Assembly (NCBI GenBank): GCA_015060865.1
Contig: SUXS01000001.1
Coordinates: 248,001-312,000 of the forward strand
DNA from: Bacteroidales bacterium
Lineage (GTDB): Bacteria; Bacteroidota; Bacteroidia; Bacteroidales; Bacteroidaceae
Length of the DNA stretch: 64,000 nucleotides
Reading direction: 5' to 3'
Shown here: positions 1 through 7,925 of the stretch, one piece after another
Position numbering within the stretch: position 1 is the stretch's first letter
How the letters are laid out: each line of letters opens with the position of its first letter
The notes under the pieces: generated by a model
Told to the model about the DNA's origin: nothing
Seen by the model: only the letters and a program-made list of their open reading frames with translations
Databases searched by the model: none
Translations under genes and position numbers: made by a program

Positions 1-1
1 T

Positions 2-304
2 GTAAAGATTAGTGGCATCCGCTTCCGTGCCGACAAACACCTGCTCGACCGCCTGGCCGATGTGAAGTTTCAGGTAGAGGGTAAGGTGCGCCAACCTCTG
101 TCGGCCCCCGAGCTAGCCGATGCACTGTACGAACACTTCGAGACGCACGACGACATCAGCGTCCGCGAGTTTGTCCGCATCAGCCACTACGCCACCAGCA
201 CCTCGTACCAGAAGCTCAACGACTATGTAGCGCACGGAGAGATGGAGCGTGTGCCTCGCGTCAATGGCTGCTTCCGCCCTACGAAGGGGAACTTCGGGAG
301 GTAG
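2..304 (+). CDS. HU-HIG-type DNA-binding protein, C-terminal part (partial)
   Basis: The reading frame is open to the left edge, so the gene starts outside the window; the GTG at 62 is internal. About 100 residues are visible. The first 20 (ISGIRFRADKHLLDRL) resemble the end of an HU-like core in Bacteroidetes HU-HIG proteins, and the rest (APELADALYEHFETHDDISVREF...) looks like their winged-helix tail. Such proteins are thought to bind DNA as nucleoid or phage-related factors. The assignment rests on residue pattern alone. It could also be another small DNA-binding protein with a wHTH tail. Confidence 0.6.
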   Translation, partial: VKISGIRFRADKHLLDRLADVKFQVEGKVRQPLSAPELADALYEHFETHDDISVREFVRISHYATSTSYQKLNDYVAHGEMERVPRVNGCFRPTKGNFGR

Positions 305-477
305 GAGTTATACCCCATAAAAAAAAAACAGTAGCAAAACAAAGATTTGCGCAAGTTGGCACATTACGCACTGATTCACACGATAGTTACAAGTGCAACA
401 TTTGCGTAAACTTTTGCGTAAATGTTGCGCATTTCTTCTTAATAAATGAAAGATGTGCAATGTTTACTTTGTTCTTG

Positions 478-508
478 TTGCTTCTTCATTATTTTATTTT
501 TACCTTTG
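478..508 (+). promoter_or_regulatory. Bacteroidetes promoter of the T5orf172-type gene
   Basis: TTG at 478-480, a 20-nt spacer, then TACCTTTG at 501-508 match the Bacteroidetes -33/-7 form. Transcription would start near 515, downstream of the ATG at 453. This decides that the real start codon is the ATG at 534. Confidence 0.75.
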
Positions 509-533
509 CGCATATACTTACACGATACGTCCT

Positions 534-1184
534 ATGCAGCACAAGGAACCTGGATACGTTTATATCCTCACCAACCCCAGCTTTCGTGAAGATTGGGTAA
601 AGATTGGCAAGAGCAGCCGCCCTGTAGATGTGCGCTCGAAGGAACTCGACAACACTGCCGTACCCCTGCCCTTCGAAATCTTTGCCACAATGAAGACCGA
701 GAAATACAATGAGGTAGAGAAACTGGTGCACAAGACCATCGACCGACTCACCGACCTGCGTATTCGCCAAAACCGCGAGTTCTTCAACGTAGCGCCACAG
801 ATAGCACTCGACATCTTCCGCGACATCGCCACCACCATAGACGATGCCGTAGTCACGCTGTATGAGGACAACAAACCCATCATCGATGAAAGCGACATTC
901 AAGACAAGACCAAACGAGAGGTGAAGCGAGCCCGTTTCAAATTCTCCATGTGTGGCATCAAGATTGGCGAGCAGGTGACCTTCGTTCCCACTGGCATCAC
1001 CGTTAAGGTTGCCTCTGACGACTCGATAGAGTATGAGGGAAGAATTTATAAACTATCTCCATTCGTTGGCACCTTCATGCCCGAAGAACAACGTAACACC
1101 TCTGGTGCATATCAAGGAGCCAAATACTTCGCCTACCAAGGGAAGATACTGGATAATATCAGAAAGGAGCGAGAAGAGGTGTAA
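534..1184 (+). CDS. T5orf172 / GIY-YIG-type nuclease family protein
   Basis: The protein has 216 residues from the ATG at 534. That start is chosen because the promoter lies at 478-508 and the family motif GYVYILTNPSF begins seven residues in. Residues 1-90 form a T5orf172/Mug113-like GIY-YIG domain: YVYILTN, VKIGKSS, the SKELDNTAVPLPFE block, and a closing NREFF. The C-terminal ~75 residues are a separate small domain (IGEQVTFVPTGITVKV ... EYEGRIYKLS ... SAYQGAKYF), of the kind seen after such domains in proteins linked to restriction or DNA repair. The function is unproven; a DNA-cleaving or DNA-binding role is inferred from the fold. A lipoprotein gene follows 57 nt later. Confidence 0.8.
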   Translation: MQHKEPGYVYILTNPSFREDWVKIGKSSRPVDVRSKELDNTAVPLPFEIFATMKTEKYNEVEKLVHKTIDRLTDLRIRQNREFFNVAPQIALDIFRDIATTIDDAVVTLYEDNKPIIDESDIQDKTKREVKRARFKFSMCGIKIGEQVTFVPTGITVKVASDDSIEYEGRIYKLSPFVGTFMPEEQRNTSGAYQGAKYFAYQGKILDNIRKEREEV

Positions 1185-1241
1185 TTCTACTATAGAGCAC
1201 TTGAGAAAGCAAGAACAAATAACAAAACAAATAGAGATATC

Positions 1242-2120
1242 ATGAAAAAACTTCTTTACATTTCAGCTATAGCATTTTTGTGCGCATGTGCCCCTCAGTC
1301 ATACTACCAGTTGTATAAAGTTTCCACAAATGGATTGGAACAGAAAAACAACTGTCTTACTTTTGAGAATGAACATTGTATAGTGTCATATAATCTTTGG
1401 GGAGAAAGTGGTGACCTGTCATTCCTGTTATATAACAAGACCGATAAAGACATGTTTGTTATTATGCCCCAATCATTCTTTATCCAAAACGGCATAGCCT
1501 ATGACTATTATACTAATGCAATACATATATCACGTTTGGTGGTGCAATCTGGAAAAGCCACATCATATGCCAACTCCTATGCAAGCATCTTTGGGAATAG
1601 CACCTTAGGTATTGGAAGGGCTGCAACCTATGCAGAAGCTGCAACAGCTGAAAATTCTACCACAACAAAAGAAATGGCAGTTATATGTATTCCGCCTAGA
1701 GCAGCAAAGAGCTTTAATGGATTCCAGCTTATAGCAGATGCATACAAAGACTGTGACGACTATGAATTCAACTACCCTAAAAAGGTCTCAGATTTCATAA
1801 CTTATGAAAAGGATGACTCACCGTGGAAGTTTAGAAACCGTATAGCGTATACGTTTGATGAGACCAATCAAACTTGTGAGTATATTGAGAATGAATTGTG
1901 GGTGTCATATCTGCAAAACTATTATTACTCTGAAATGGAGAAGCGGATAAAGGCTACCACATGCGAAACCAATTATTCCACCACTACAACAATTATTCTA
2001 AACGAAGCGCCTAATGCTTTCTATAATAGTTATAAGAAGACTGCAGGAGCGACCAAATCCAGCACTCCAATAAACCTAGAAGGCGGCAACGATGAGGTGT
2101 ATAGTATTAGACGAAGATAA
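1242..2120 (+). CDS. hypothetical lipoprotein
   Basis: The protein has 292 residues. A short signal peptide ends in a lipobox (FLCAC, cysteine about residue 17) followed by APQSYYQLYKV, so it should be lipid-anchored in the envelope. No enzymatic motif is visible. The body is polar and rich in Tyr, Asn and Thr, with a small hydrophobic Gly/Ala stretch (IFGNSTLGIGRAATYAEAATAE) near residues 125-145. I recall similar lipoproteins of unknown role in Bacteroides genomes. The codon use is more AT-rich than in ffh/folD, as in the next two genes, which suggests that 1.2-3.7 kb is an accessory block. It heads a compact run with the genes at 2139 and 2516. Confidence 0.75.
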   Translation: MKKLLYISAIAFLCACAPQSYYQLYKVSTNGLEQKNNCLTFENEHCIVSYNLWGESGDLSFLLYNKTDKDMFVIMPQSFFIQNGIAYDYYTNAIHISRLVVQSGKATSYANSYASIFGNSTLGIGRAATYAEAATAENSTTTKEMAVICIPPRAAKSFNGFQLIADAYKDCDDYEFNYPKKVSDFITYEKDDSPWKFRNRIAYTFDETNQTCEYIENELWVSYLQNYYYSEMEKRIKATTCETNYSTTTTIILNEAPNAFYNSYKKTAGATKSSTPINLEGGNDEVYSIRRR

Positions 2121-2138
2121 ATCACTTACCACAACTAA

Positions 2139-2519
2139 ATGTCATACTCCATGAAAGGTTTCTTATATACTCTTTTGATTGTGTTCGCACTATCTTTGGT
2201 GTGCATAGTTACTTGTCCCGACAAAGATGCGCATTCTGATGCATTAATGAAGTTGTTTAACGTCGCATGGCAGACGGAACTGGCAGAAGTCGGTATTAAT
2301 GAGAATGAGGGCTTGGCCCTTTTTGGTTCCGCATTAGGATCAGGCATTGCGGAATACGTTATCGAAAAACAATTAATAGTCGATAACTACTTTGTATGTA
2401 GCATCGGTCGATTCATTTATGAAGGAGAAGAAAATATTGTTTCGGTAGGTGTACTGAATCATATATTCACCAAGTCAGAAGAAGAACTGCTGCGTGAACT
2501 TGAAGATGCGAAAGAATGA
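2139..2519 (+). CDS. DUF4359-like small membrane-anchored protein
   Basis: The protein has 126 residues. A hydrophobic N-terminal helix (about residues 7-25, LYTLLIVFALSLVCIVT) is followed by CPDKDAHSDAL, reminiscent of the DUF4359 family, and by a soluble domain ending in a charged helix. The start could be Met1 or Met5. The end overlaps the next gene by 4 nt (ATGA), implying translational coupling with the CoiA-like nuclease. No catalytic residues are recognised. The family assignment is from pattern memory. Confidence 0.65.
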   Translation: MSYSMKGFLYTLLIVFALSLVCIVTCPDKDAHSDALMKLFNVAWQTELAEVGINENEGLALFGSALGSGIAEYVIEKQLIVDNYFVCSIGRFIYEGEENIVSVGVLNHIFTKSEEELLRELEDAKE

Positions 2520-3691
2520 AGGATTCAGATGATGCAAGATTAACCTATGCGTACAGTGAAGTACATGAACGTTTGGTTTATGTAGATGAGGTTCCAAATG
2601 GAAACGAATGCAACTGTACGTGTCCCAAATGCAAAGAAGCGCTATGCGCAAAAAATGAAGGCACACATCGTACACATCATTTTGCGCATATCAGCGGCAA
2701 AGAATGTATTGGTGCCACAGAAACAGCATTACATCGTCTCGCTAAAGAGGTATTAGCCGAGATTAAATGCCTCTGCCTTCCTTCTATTGAAGGAGTTTGC
2801 GAATCAGAATTATCAACATTTGAAAAGGTAGACATCGAGCCACTTGATAAAGAACTCTCTTTACGCCCTGATTGTATTGGATATCATAAAAATGGGAGAG
2901 CCATATGGATAGAGTTCAAACAAACACATGCCGTAGATACTGCAAAGAAAGATAGAATAAGGGAAGAAAAAGTTGATTGCTTGGAGATAGACCTTAAAGA
3001 CTGCGAACTAGACCGCAAAAAGATAGAACTATTCATCAAAGAGAAATCCAACAATCGTAAATGGATATACTATCATAGAATTCCGAGGATTAAAACTAAG
3101 CAAAAGAGTGATAGCGTAAATCCTAATGATAACAGGCAAAAGTTCGAGAATAGCACTCATATACAAAGACGAATGCATTTTGCTATTGATGAACAAGGAG
3201 ATATTATTGACACATACCACACAAAAGTTCTTGATCCAGAATGTACATTCCATTGCTTGGGATGCGGAAACAGTATTCATTTTGACAAACAAAGAAATTG
3301 TTTTGTTCATTCTGAAGCGATTAAAGAATGCAACGAAAGACAATATTTATCTAATGCTGCAAGGACTATATTACGATACCGTTTTCTCACATCAACAATT
3401 TATATAAGATATTCATCTATAGAATACGACATCAAATTAGAGCTAGGATATAAATACTGTAGAGTGCTACCCAATAAACTTATCGTCTTTTCAAGGAACG
3501 ATGAAAGTAAAGATGATATTTTTGTATGCGTTAATGGTTTAGACTTTATGGAGATTCTTCGCAGTGAACACCGTTTAATAATAGTGCCTGCATTAAAAGA
3601 AGAGCATTTATACAACCTTTTGTATAAATCACTAGAACAGTCGAATTCCACATTTTTGAATTTCAAGAATAGAGATTCATTAAACGAGTAA
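2516..3691 (+). CDS. CoiA-like nuclease with Cys-rich N-terminus
   Basis: The protein has 391 residues. Near residues 35-65 lies a metal-binding-like block (CTCPKCKEALCAKNEG ... HHFAH ... C) typical of competence protein CoiA relatives. It is followed by TALHRLAKEVLAEI and then a PD-(D/E)XK-like core: RPDCIGYHKNGRAIWIEFKQT with a downstream Lys-rich helix and DCLEIDL. A second CxxC pair (CLGCG) and His appear near residue 250, so the Cys-rich module may be duplicated. CoiA proteins act on DNA in competent Gram-positive bacteria. In Bacteroidetes the role is unknown and may be genome defence. It is coupled to the DUF4359-like gene by ATGA. Confidence 0.7.
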   Translation: MKDSDDARLTYAYSEVHERLVYVDEVPNGNECNCTCPKCKEALCAKNEGTHRTHHFAHISGKECIGATETALHRLAKEVLAEIKCLCLPSIEGVCESELSTFEKVDIEPLDKELSLRPDCIGYHKNGRAIWIEFKQTHAVDTAKKDRIREEKVDCLEIDLKDCELDRKKIELFIKEKSNNRKWIYYHRIPRIKTKQKSDSVNPNDNRQKFENSTHIQRRMHFAIDEQGDIIDTYHTKVLDPECTFHCLGCGNSIHFDKQRNCFVHSEAIKECNERQYLSNAARTILRYRFLTSTIYIRYSSIEYDIKLELGYKYCRVLPNKLIVFSRNDESKDDIFVCVNGLDFMEILRSEHRLIIVPALKEEHLYNLLYKSLEQSNSTFLNFKNRDSLNE

Positions 3692-4180
3692 CAATCTAAA
3701 ATTCCCCTGCACCCACAATAACTTTGAATCCATTAAGGGAACCAAAAGTTTAGAGATATAACGGACACAAAATCCCCAATCTGCAGTAGCGAAACACGCA
3801 GCAACCCGCAAGTTTCTCAAGGAAAAGGCGAAGACGTATCTTGAGGGGCTTGTGTTTTTTGCATACGCCCTATTTTACACATTGCGACAAAAATACAAAA
3901 GTCTAATTAAACGTACCGTTGACCGATAGCAATGATGTAAGGAAACACATAAAACGTCTGCGACAAAGCGAGCCAGAACTAAATTCCGTGTAGGATACAA
4001 ATTGTACCCCTCACCAATTTGTATCTACGGATGGCAAGAGACATGCCAAGTTAACAGACGCTTTTATACCATATCGGCTTTGTCGACAAAACACTGAGGT
4101 CTATCCAGGCAGAAAATAGAATCTGATTGGATTTATTCGCGGGCAGTCCTTGTGGAGCTTCCCGTTCACTTGACACAGTG

Positions 4181-4297
4181 TTACCTTGCCCTATCGCTCC
4201 AAATCTCCTCGGCCAGATAGTGGTCGCTACGGCAATGGAAGTCGGCAGTGCCGCCCTCGATGAGGGGTAGTAGCGGGGAATTGTAGAATATATCCAT
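4181..4297 (-). pseudogene. possible decayed coding fragment
   Basis: A 38-codon frame starts at the ATG at 4297, just after GGAGG, and has amino acid composition like real protein (NSPLLPLIEGGTADFHCRSD). It stops at 4181, and its upstream side runs into the 87-bp repeat. No family is recognised. It may be chance. Confidence 0.2.
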
Positions 4298-4308
4298 AGC
4301 CTCCTCTT

Positions 4309-4504
4309 CGCTCGGTTTGCACTCACTTTAGTGCTTGCTACGCAAGGCCAGAAATTAGGCTGCACCTCAGGAAAATGCAAATAAATTTGCTTTTCCGTTC
4401 GGTTTGCACTCACTTTAGTGTACGCTACGCGAACACAGAAATTAGGCTGCACCTCAGGAAAATGCAAATAAATTTGCTTTTCCGTTCGGTTTGCACTAAT
4501 TTTG
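4309..4504. repeat. 87-bp tandem repeat carrying the ffh promoter
   Basis: Two full copies (4309-4395 and 4396-4482) and the start of a third (4483-4504) share the block GAAATTAGGCTGCACCTC followed by AATGCAAATAAATTTGC. Copies 1 and 2 end their promoter-like part in CTCACTTTAG, while the third reads CTAATTTTG and so creates a -7 box. A diverged copy of the same sequence lies upstream of rpsF (39295-39480, minus strand), so this is a dispersed element. Confidence 0.85.
4473..4504 (+). promoter_or_regulatory. ffh promoter within repeat
   Basis: TTTG at 4473-4476, a 20-nt spacer and TAATTTTG at 4497-4504 are a full match to the Bacteroidetes promoter form. The predicted start of transcription is near 4511, leaving a leader of about 25 nt before the ATG at 4537. 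Confidence 0.85.
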
Positions 4505-4536
4505 TGCATTTAATTAGAAAATTAGCCTAAAAAGAT

Positions 4537-5862
4537 ATGTTTGAAAACCTAAGTGAAAGATTAGAAAGGTCGTTTAAGATACTGAAGGGTGAAGGTAAAA
4601 TCACCGAAGTGAACGTGGCCGAGACCCTCAAGGATGTGCGCAAGGCATTGCTCGATGCCGACGTCAACTATAAGGTAGCCAAGACATTCACCGACACGGT
4701 GAAGGAGAAGGCATTGGGACAGAACGTGCTCACCGCCGTACGCCCCAGCCAGCTGATGGTGAAGATCGTGCACGATGAGCTCACCGCCCTCATGGGTGGC
4801 GATGCCGTGGAGCTGGAGCTCAAGGGCCGTCCCTCGGTAATCCTCATGAGCGGTCTGCAGGGTTCGGGTAAGACTACCATGTCGGGTAAGCTCGCCCTCA
4901 TGCTCAAGAGCAAGAAGCACCGCCGTCCGCTGCTCGCAGCGTGTGACGTATACCGCCCCGCAGCTATAGACCAGCTCACCGTATTGGGCGAACAGATTGA
5001 CGTGCCCGTATACAAGGAGGAGGGCAACAAGAACCCCATAGAAATAGCACAGAACGCTATCCGCGAGGCCAAGGCCAAGAACTACGACGTGGTAATCGTG
5101 GATACTGCAGGCCGCCTTGCCGTAGACGAGCAGATGATGCAGGAGATTGCCGCCATCAAGGAGGCCGTGACCCCCGACCAGATTCTCTTCGTGGTAGACG
5201 CCATGACCGGTCAGGATGCCGTGAACACCGCCAAGGAGTTTAACGACCGCCTCGACTTCAACGGCGTGGTACTCACCAAGCTCGACGGTGATACCCGCGG
5301 TGGTGCCGCCCTCTCTATCCGCACGGTAGTGAGCAAGCCCATCATGTTTGTGGGTACGGGCGAGAAACTCGAAGCGCTCGACGTATTCCACCCCAACCGT
5401 ATGGCCGACCGTATCCTCGGCATGGGCGACATCGTATCGCTCGTGGAGAAGGCACAGGAGCAGTTCGACGAGGAGGAGGCCAAGAAGCTCACCAAGAAGC
5501 TGGCACGCAACCAGTTTGACTTCAACGACTTCCTCACCCAGATAGCCCAAATCAAGAAGATGGGCAACATCAAGGACCTCATGGGCATGATACCCGGTGT
5601 GGGCAAGCAAATCAAGGACCTCGACATCGACGACAACGCCTTCAAGAGCGTAGAGGCCATCATCTACTCGATGACACCCTATGAGCGTAGCCATCCCGAC
5701 GCCATCAACGGCAGCCGCCGCCAGCGCATCGCCAAGGGTAGCGGCACCAACATACAGGAGGTGAACCGCCTGCTGAAGCAGTTTGAGCAAACCCGCAAGA
5801 TGATGAAGAACGTGGCCAACATGCCGATGGGCAAGATGGGAATGCCTAAGTTTAAGAGATAA
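4537..5862 (+). CDS. ffh: signal recognition particle protein Ffh (SRP54)
   Basis: The protein has 441 residues, the usual length. In the cytoplasm the GTPase binds 4.5S RNA and signal sequences, and delivers ribosomes to FtsY at the membrane. The N domain covers about residues 1-90. The G domain shows GLQGSGKTT (G1, about residues 106-114), [16 protein letters not shown] (G3) and [11 protein letters not shown] (G4 and following). The Met-rich M domain ends in [21 protein letters not shown]. It is followed 13 nt later by folD on the same strand, so the two are probably co-transcribed. The codon use is GC-rich and typical of highly expressed genes here. Confidence 0.98.
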   Translation: MFENLSERLERSFKILKGEGKITEVNVAETLKDVRKALLDADVNYKVAKTFTDTVKEKALGQNVLTAVRPSQLMVKIVHDELTALMGGDAVELELKGRPSVILMSGLQGSGKTTMSGKLALMLKSKKHRRPLLAACDVYRPAAIDQLTVLGEQIDVPVYKEEGNKNPIEIAQNAIREAKAKNYDVVIVDTAGRLAVDEQMMQEIAAIKEAVTPDQILFVVDAMTGQDAVNTAKEFNDRLDFNGVVLTKLDGDTRGGAALSIRTVVSKPIMFVGTGEKLEALDVFHPNRMADRILGMGDIVSLVEKAQEQFDEEEAKKLTKKLARNQFDFNDFLTQIAQIKKMGNIKDLMGMIPGVGKQIKDLDIDDNAFKSVEAIIYSMTPYERSHPDAINGSRRQRIAKGSGTNIQEVNRLLKQFEQTRKMMKNVANMPMGKMGMPKFKR

Positions 5863-5875
5863 AAGAAGAGGAAGC

Positions 5876-6757
5876 ATGCAACTAATCGACGGAAAAGCCA
5901 TATCGGAGCAGATCAAGCAAGAGATTGCTGCCGAAGTAGCCGAGCGCGTGGCGCGCGGCGAGAAGCGCCCCCACCTGGCCGCCATACTGGTAGGCCACGA
6001 CGGAGGCAGTGAGACATATGTAGCCAACAAGGTGAAGGCCTGCGAGGTATGCGGCTTCACCTCCTCGCTCATCCGCTATGAGAGCGATGTCACCGAGGAG
6101 ACCCTATTAGCCGAAATAGAGCGCCTCAATCAGGATGCCGATGTAGACGGCTTCATCGTGCAGCTCCCCCTACCCCGCCACATCAACGAGCAGCGCATCA
6201 TCGAGGCCATCGACTACCGCAAGGATGTAGACGGCTTCCACCCCATCAACGTAGGCCGCCTCGCCATCGGGCTCCCCTGCTTCGTGTCGGCCACGCCCAA
6301 CGGTATACTGCAACTGCTCAAGCGCTACAACATAGAGACCTCGGGCAAGAAATGCGTCATCCTGGGCCGCAGCAACATCGTGGGCAAGCCTATGGCTACC
6401 CTCATGATGCAGAAGGCCTACCCCGGCGATGCCACCGTGACCGTATGCCACAGCCGATCCAAGGACCTCGTCAAGGAGTGCCGCGAGGCCGATATCCTCA
6501 TTGCCGCCATGGGCCAGCCCAACTTCGTGAAGGCCGACATGGTGAAGGAGGGCGCCGTAGTCATCGATGTAGGTACCACCCGCGTGCCCGACGCCACCCG
6601 CAAGAGCGGCTTCAAGCTCACCGGCGACGTCAAGTTCGACGAGGTAGCCCCCAAGTGCTCCTACATCACCCCCGTGCCTGGCGGCGTAGGTCCCATGACC
6701 ATCGTGTCGCTCATGATGAACACGCTACTGGCAGGCACCAAGGCGGTGTACAGATAA
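5876..6757 (+). CDS. folD: bifunctional methylenetetrahydrofolate dehydrogenase/cyclohydrolase FolD
   Basis: The protein has 293 residues. It interconverts 5,10-methylene-THF, methenyl-THF and 10-formyl-THF in one-carbon metabolism, using NADP. Visible motifs are the active-site [10 protein letters not shown] (Lys near residue 49), [14 protein letters not shown], the nucleotide-binding [11 protein letters not shown], and [19 protein letters not shown] near the C-terminus. It lies 13 nt after ffh. The stop codon runs directly into a run of 7-bp repeats (6757-6798). Confidence 0.97.
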   Translation: MQLIDGKAISEQIKQEIAAEVAERVARGEKRPHLAAILVGHDGGSETYVANKVKACEVCGFTSSLIRYESDVTEETLLAEIERLNQDADVDGFIVQLPLPRHINEQRIIEAIDYRKDVDGFHPINVGRLAIGLPCFVSATPNGILQLLKRYNIETSGKKCVILGRSNIVGKPMATLMMQKAYPGDATVTVCHSRSKDLVKECREADILIAAMGQPNFVKADMVKEGAVVIDVGTTRVPDATRKSGFKLTGDVKFDEVAPKCSYITPVPGGVGPMTIVSLMMNTLLAGTKAVYR

Positions 6758-6855
6758 TGGACAATGGAAAATTGAAAATTGAGAATTGAAAATTAGAATT
6801 TGCGGATAGCTGCTACCCATTTCGACCTTTAATTTCTAATTTTTAACTTTTAATT
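6757..6855. repeat. paired 7-bp degenerate arrays forming an imperfect inverted repeat
   Basis: Six heptamers at 6757-6798 (ATGGACA, ATGGAAA, ATTGAAA, ATTGAGA, ATTGAAA, ATTAGAA) are followed, after a 29-nt spacer, by four heptamers of the complementary type at 6828-6855 (TTTAATT, TCTAATT, TTTAACT, TTTAATT). The two arms can pair, giving a long AT-rich hairpin between folD and the CapA-like gene. Confidence 0.8.
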
Positions 6856-6857
6856 TT

Positions 6858-7925
6858 TTGAGAATCCTCCACACCATACTCCTGCTGCTTTTACCTATAT
6901 GTATATATGGGCAAGGGCAGCAGGTGTCGTTATTGTTCGTGGGCGACCTCATGCAACACCAGGCACAGATTGATGCCGCCCGCCAGCCCGACGGCACATA
7001 CGACTACAGCCACTGCTTCTCGCTGGTGAAGGACGACATCGACCGTGCCGACCTGGCCATCGGCAACCTCGAGGTCACACTGGGCGGCAAGCCCTACCGC
7101 GGCTACCCGCAGTTCAGCGCCCCCGACGAATACCTGCATGCCATACACGATGCGGGGTTCGACATCCTCGGCACCGCAAACAACCATAGCCTCGACCGCC
7201 GCAAACGCGGCCTTGAGCGCACGCTCACCCTTGCCGACAGCCTCGGCATACCCACCGTAGGCACCTATCGCGATAGCACAGACCGCCAGCAGCGCTACCC
7301 CCTCATGGTAGAGAAGAATGGCGTGCGCATAGCGCTCCTCTGCGCCACCTACGGCACCAACGGCATCCCTGCCACCGCACCCAATATCGTCAATAGCCTC
7401 GACAGGCATGAACTGGCCACCGACATACGCCGTGCCCGCGCCCTGCACCCCGATGCCATCATCGCCCTCGTGCACTGGGGCAACGAGTACCAACAACAAC
7501 CCAATGCCGAGCAGCGCAACCTCGCCCAATGGCTCTTGCAACAGGGCGTAGACCACATCATAGGCAGTCACCCCCACGTGGTGCAGCCCATCGAGCTGGT
7601 GCCCTCGGCCGAGCACCCCACCCACCATGCCATCGTGTATTCGCTGGGCAACTACGTGTCAAACATGAGCATCGCCCACGGTGACGTAGGGCTTATGGTA
7701 GAACTTTCCCTTGAAAAAATAGGTCACAAAACTAGACTCCGAAACATCGACTATCAACTTGTGTGGACTGAGCGAGCCTCCTTAAGCCGTACGGGAAATT
7801 TTCGTATTATACCAGAAGACACCATTCCCAACGATCTCACCGAGGAAGCACAGGCGCGTATGCAACAAGCCATAGAAATAGGAAAAAGGCTACTGAGGAA
7901 GAGCTATAAACCCACTAAGAATTAG
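6858..7925 (+). CDS. CapA-family metallophosphatase-like protein
   Basis: The protein has 355 residues with a signal peptide (about residues 1-19, LLLLLLPICIYGQ), so it is exported. The core matches the CapA/PgsA calcineurin-like fold: FVGDLMQH, the DIDRADLAIGNLEV block, TANNHSLDR, IALVHWGNEYQ and GSHPHVVQP. Relatives are implicated in poly-gamma-glutamate capsule synthesis, but most Bacteroidetes members are uncharacterised. The start is a TTG directly after a 7-bp repeat array; no upstream in-frame ATG is available and the signal peptide fits this start. The 3' end overlaps the convergent S41 gene by 11 nt. Confidence 0.85.
   Translation: MRILHTILLLLLPICIYGQGQQVSLLFVGDLMQHQAQIDAARQPDGTYDYSHCFSLVKDDIDRADLAIGNLEVTLGGKPYRGYPQFSAPDEYLHAIHDAGFDILGTANNHSLDRRKRGLERTLTLADSLGIPTVGTYRDSTDRQQRYPLMVEKNGVRIALLCATYGTNGIPATAPNIVNSLDRHELATDIRRARALHPDAIIALVHWGNEYQQQPNAEQRNLAQWLLQQGVDHIIGSHPHVVQPIELVPSAEHPTHHAIVYSLGNYVSNMSIAHGDVGLMVELSLEKIGHKTRLRNIDYQLVWTERASLSRTGNFRIIPEDTIPNDLTEEAQARMQQAIEIGKRLLRKSYKPTKN

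Larger units (their letters stand above)
3692..4536. other. gene-poor intergenic region with decayed sequence and repeats
   Basis: This 845-nt stretch has no convincing complete gene. The minus strand at 4181-4297 reads as a coherent 38-codon piece (MDIFYNSPLLPLIEGG ... YLAEEIWSD) that may be the remains of a lost gene. An inverted CTCAAG/CTTGAG pair occurs near 3820-3845. From 4309 the sequence becomes the 87-bp repeat that carries the ffh promoter. A longer minus-strand open frame (4051-4509) is mostly translated repeat and is not accepted. Confidence 0.5.

Noticed and set aside
4051-4509. 152-codon minus-strand frame upstream of ffh
   Set aside because: About half of it is the translated 87-bp repeat (the same peptide appears twice), and it contains the ffh promoter region.
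4561-6072. 503-codon open frame on the minus strand across ffh and folD
   Set aside because: It lies fully antisense to two certain genes. His- and Leu-rich text of this kind is the usual shadow of GC-rich genes in this genome.
7915-7925. Frameshift or assembly error suggested by the 11-nt overlap of the CapA-like and S41 genes
   Set aside because: Both convergent reading frames end naturally within the overlap, and both proteins have normal lengths. Short convergent overlaps also occur at 35925-35930.
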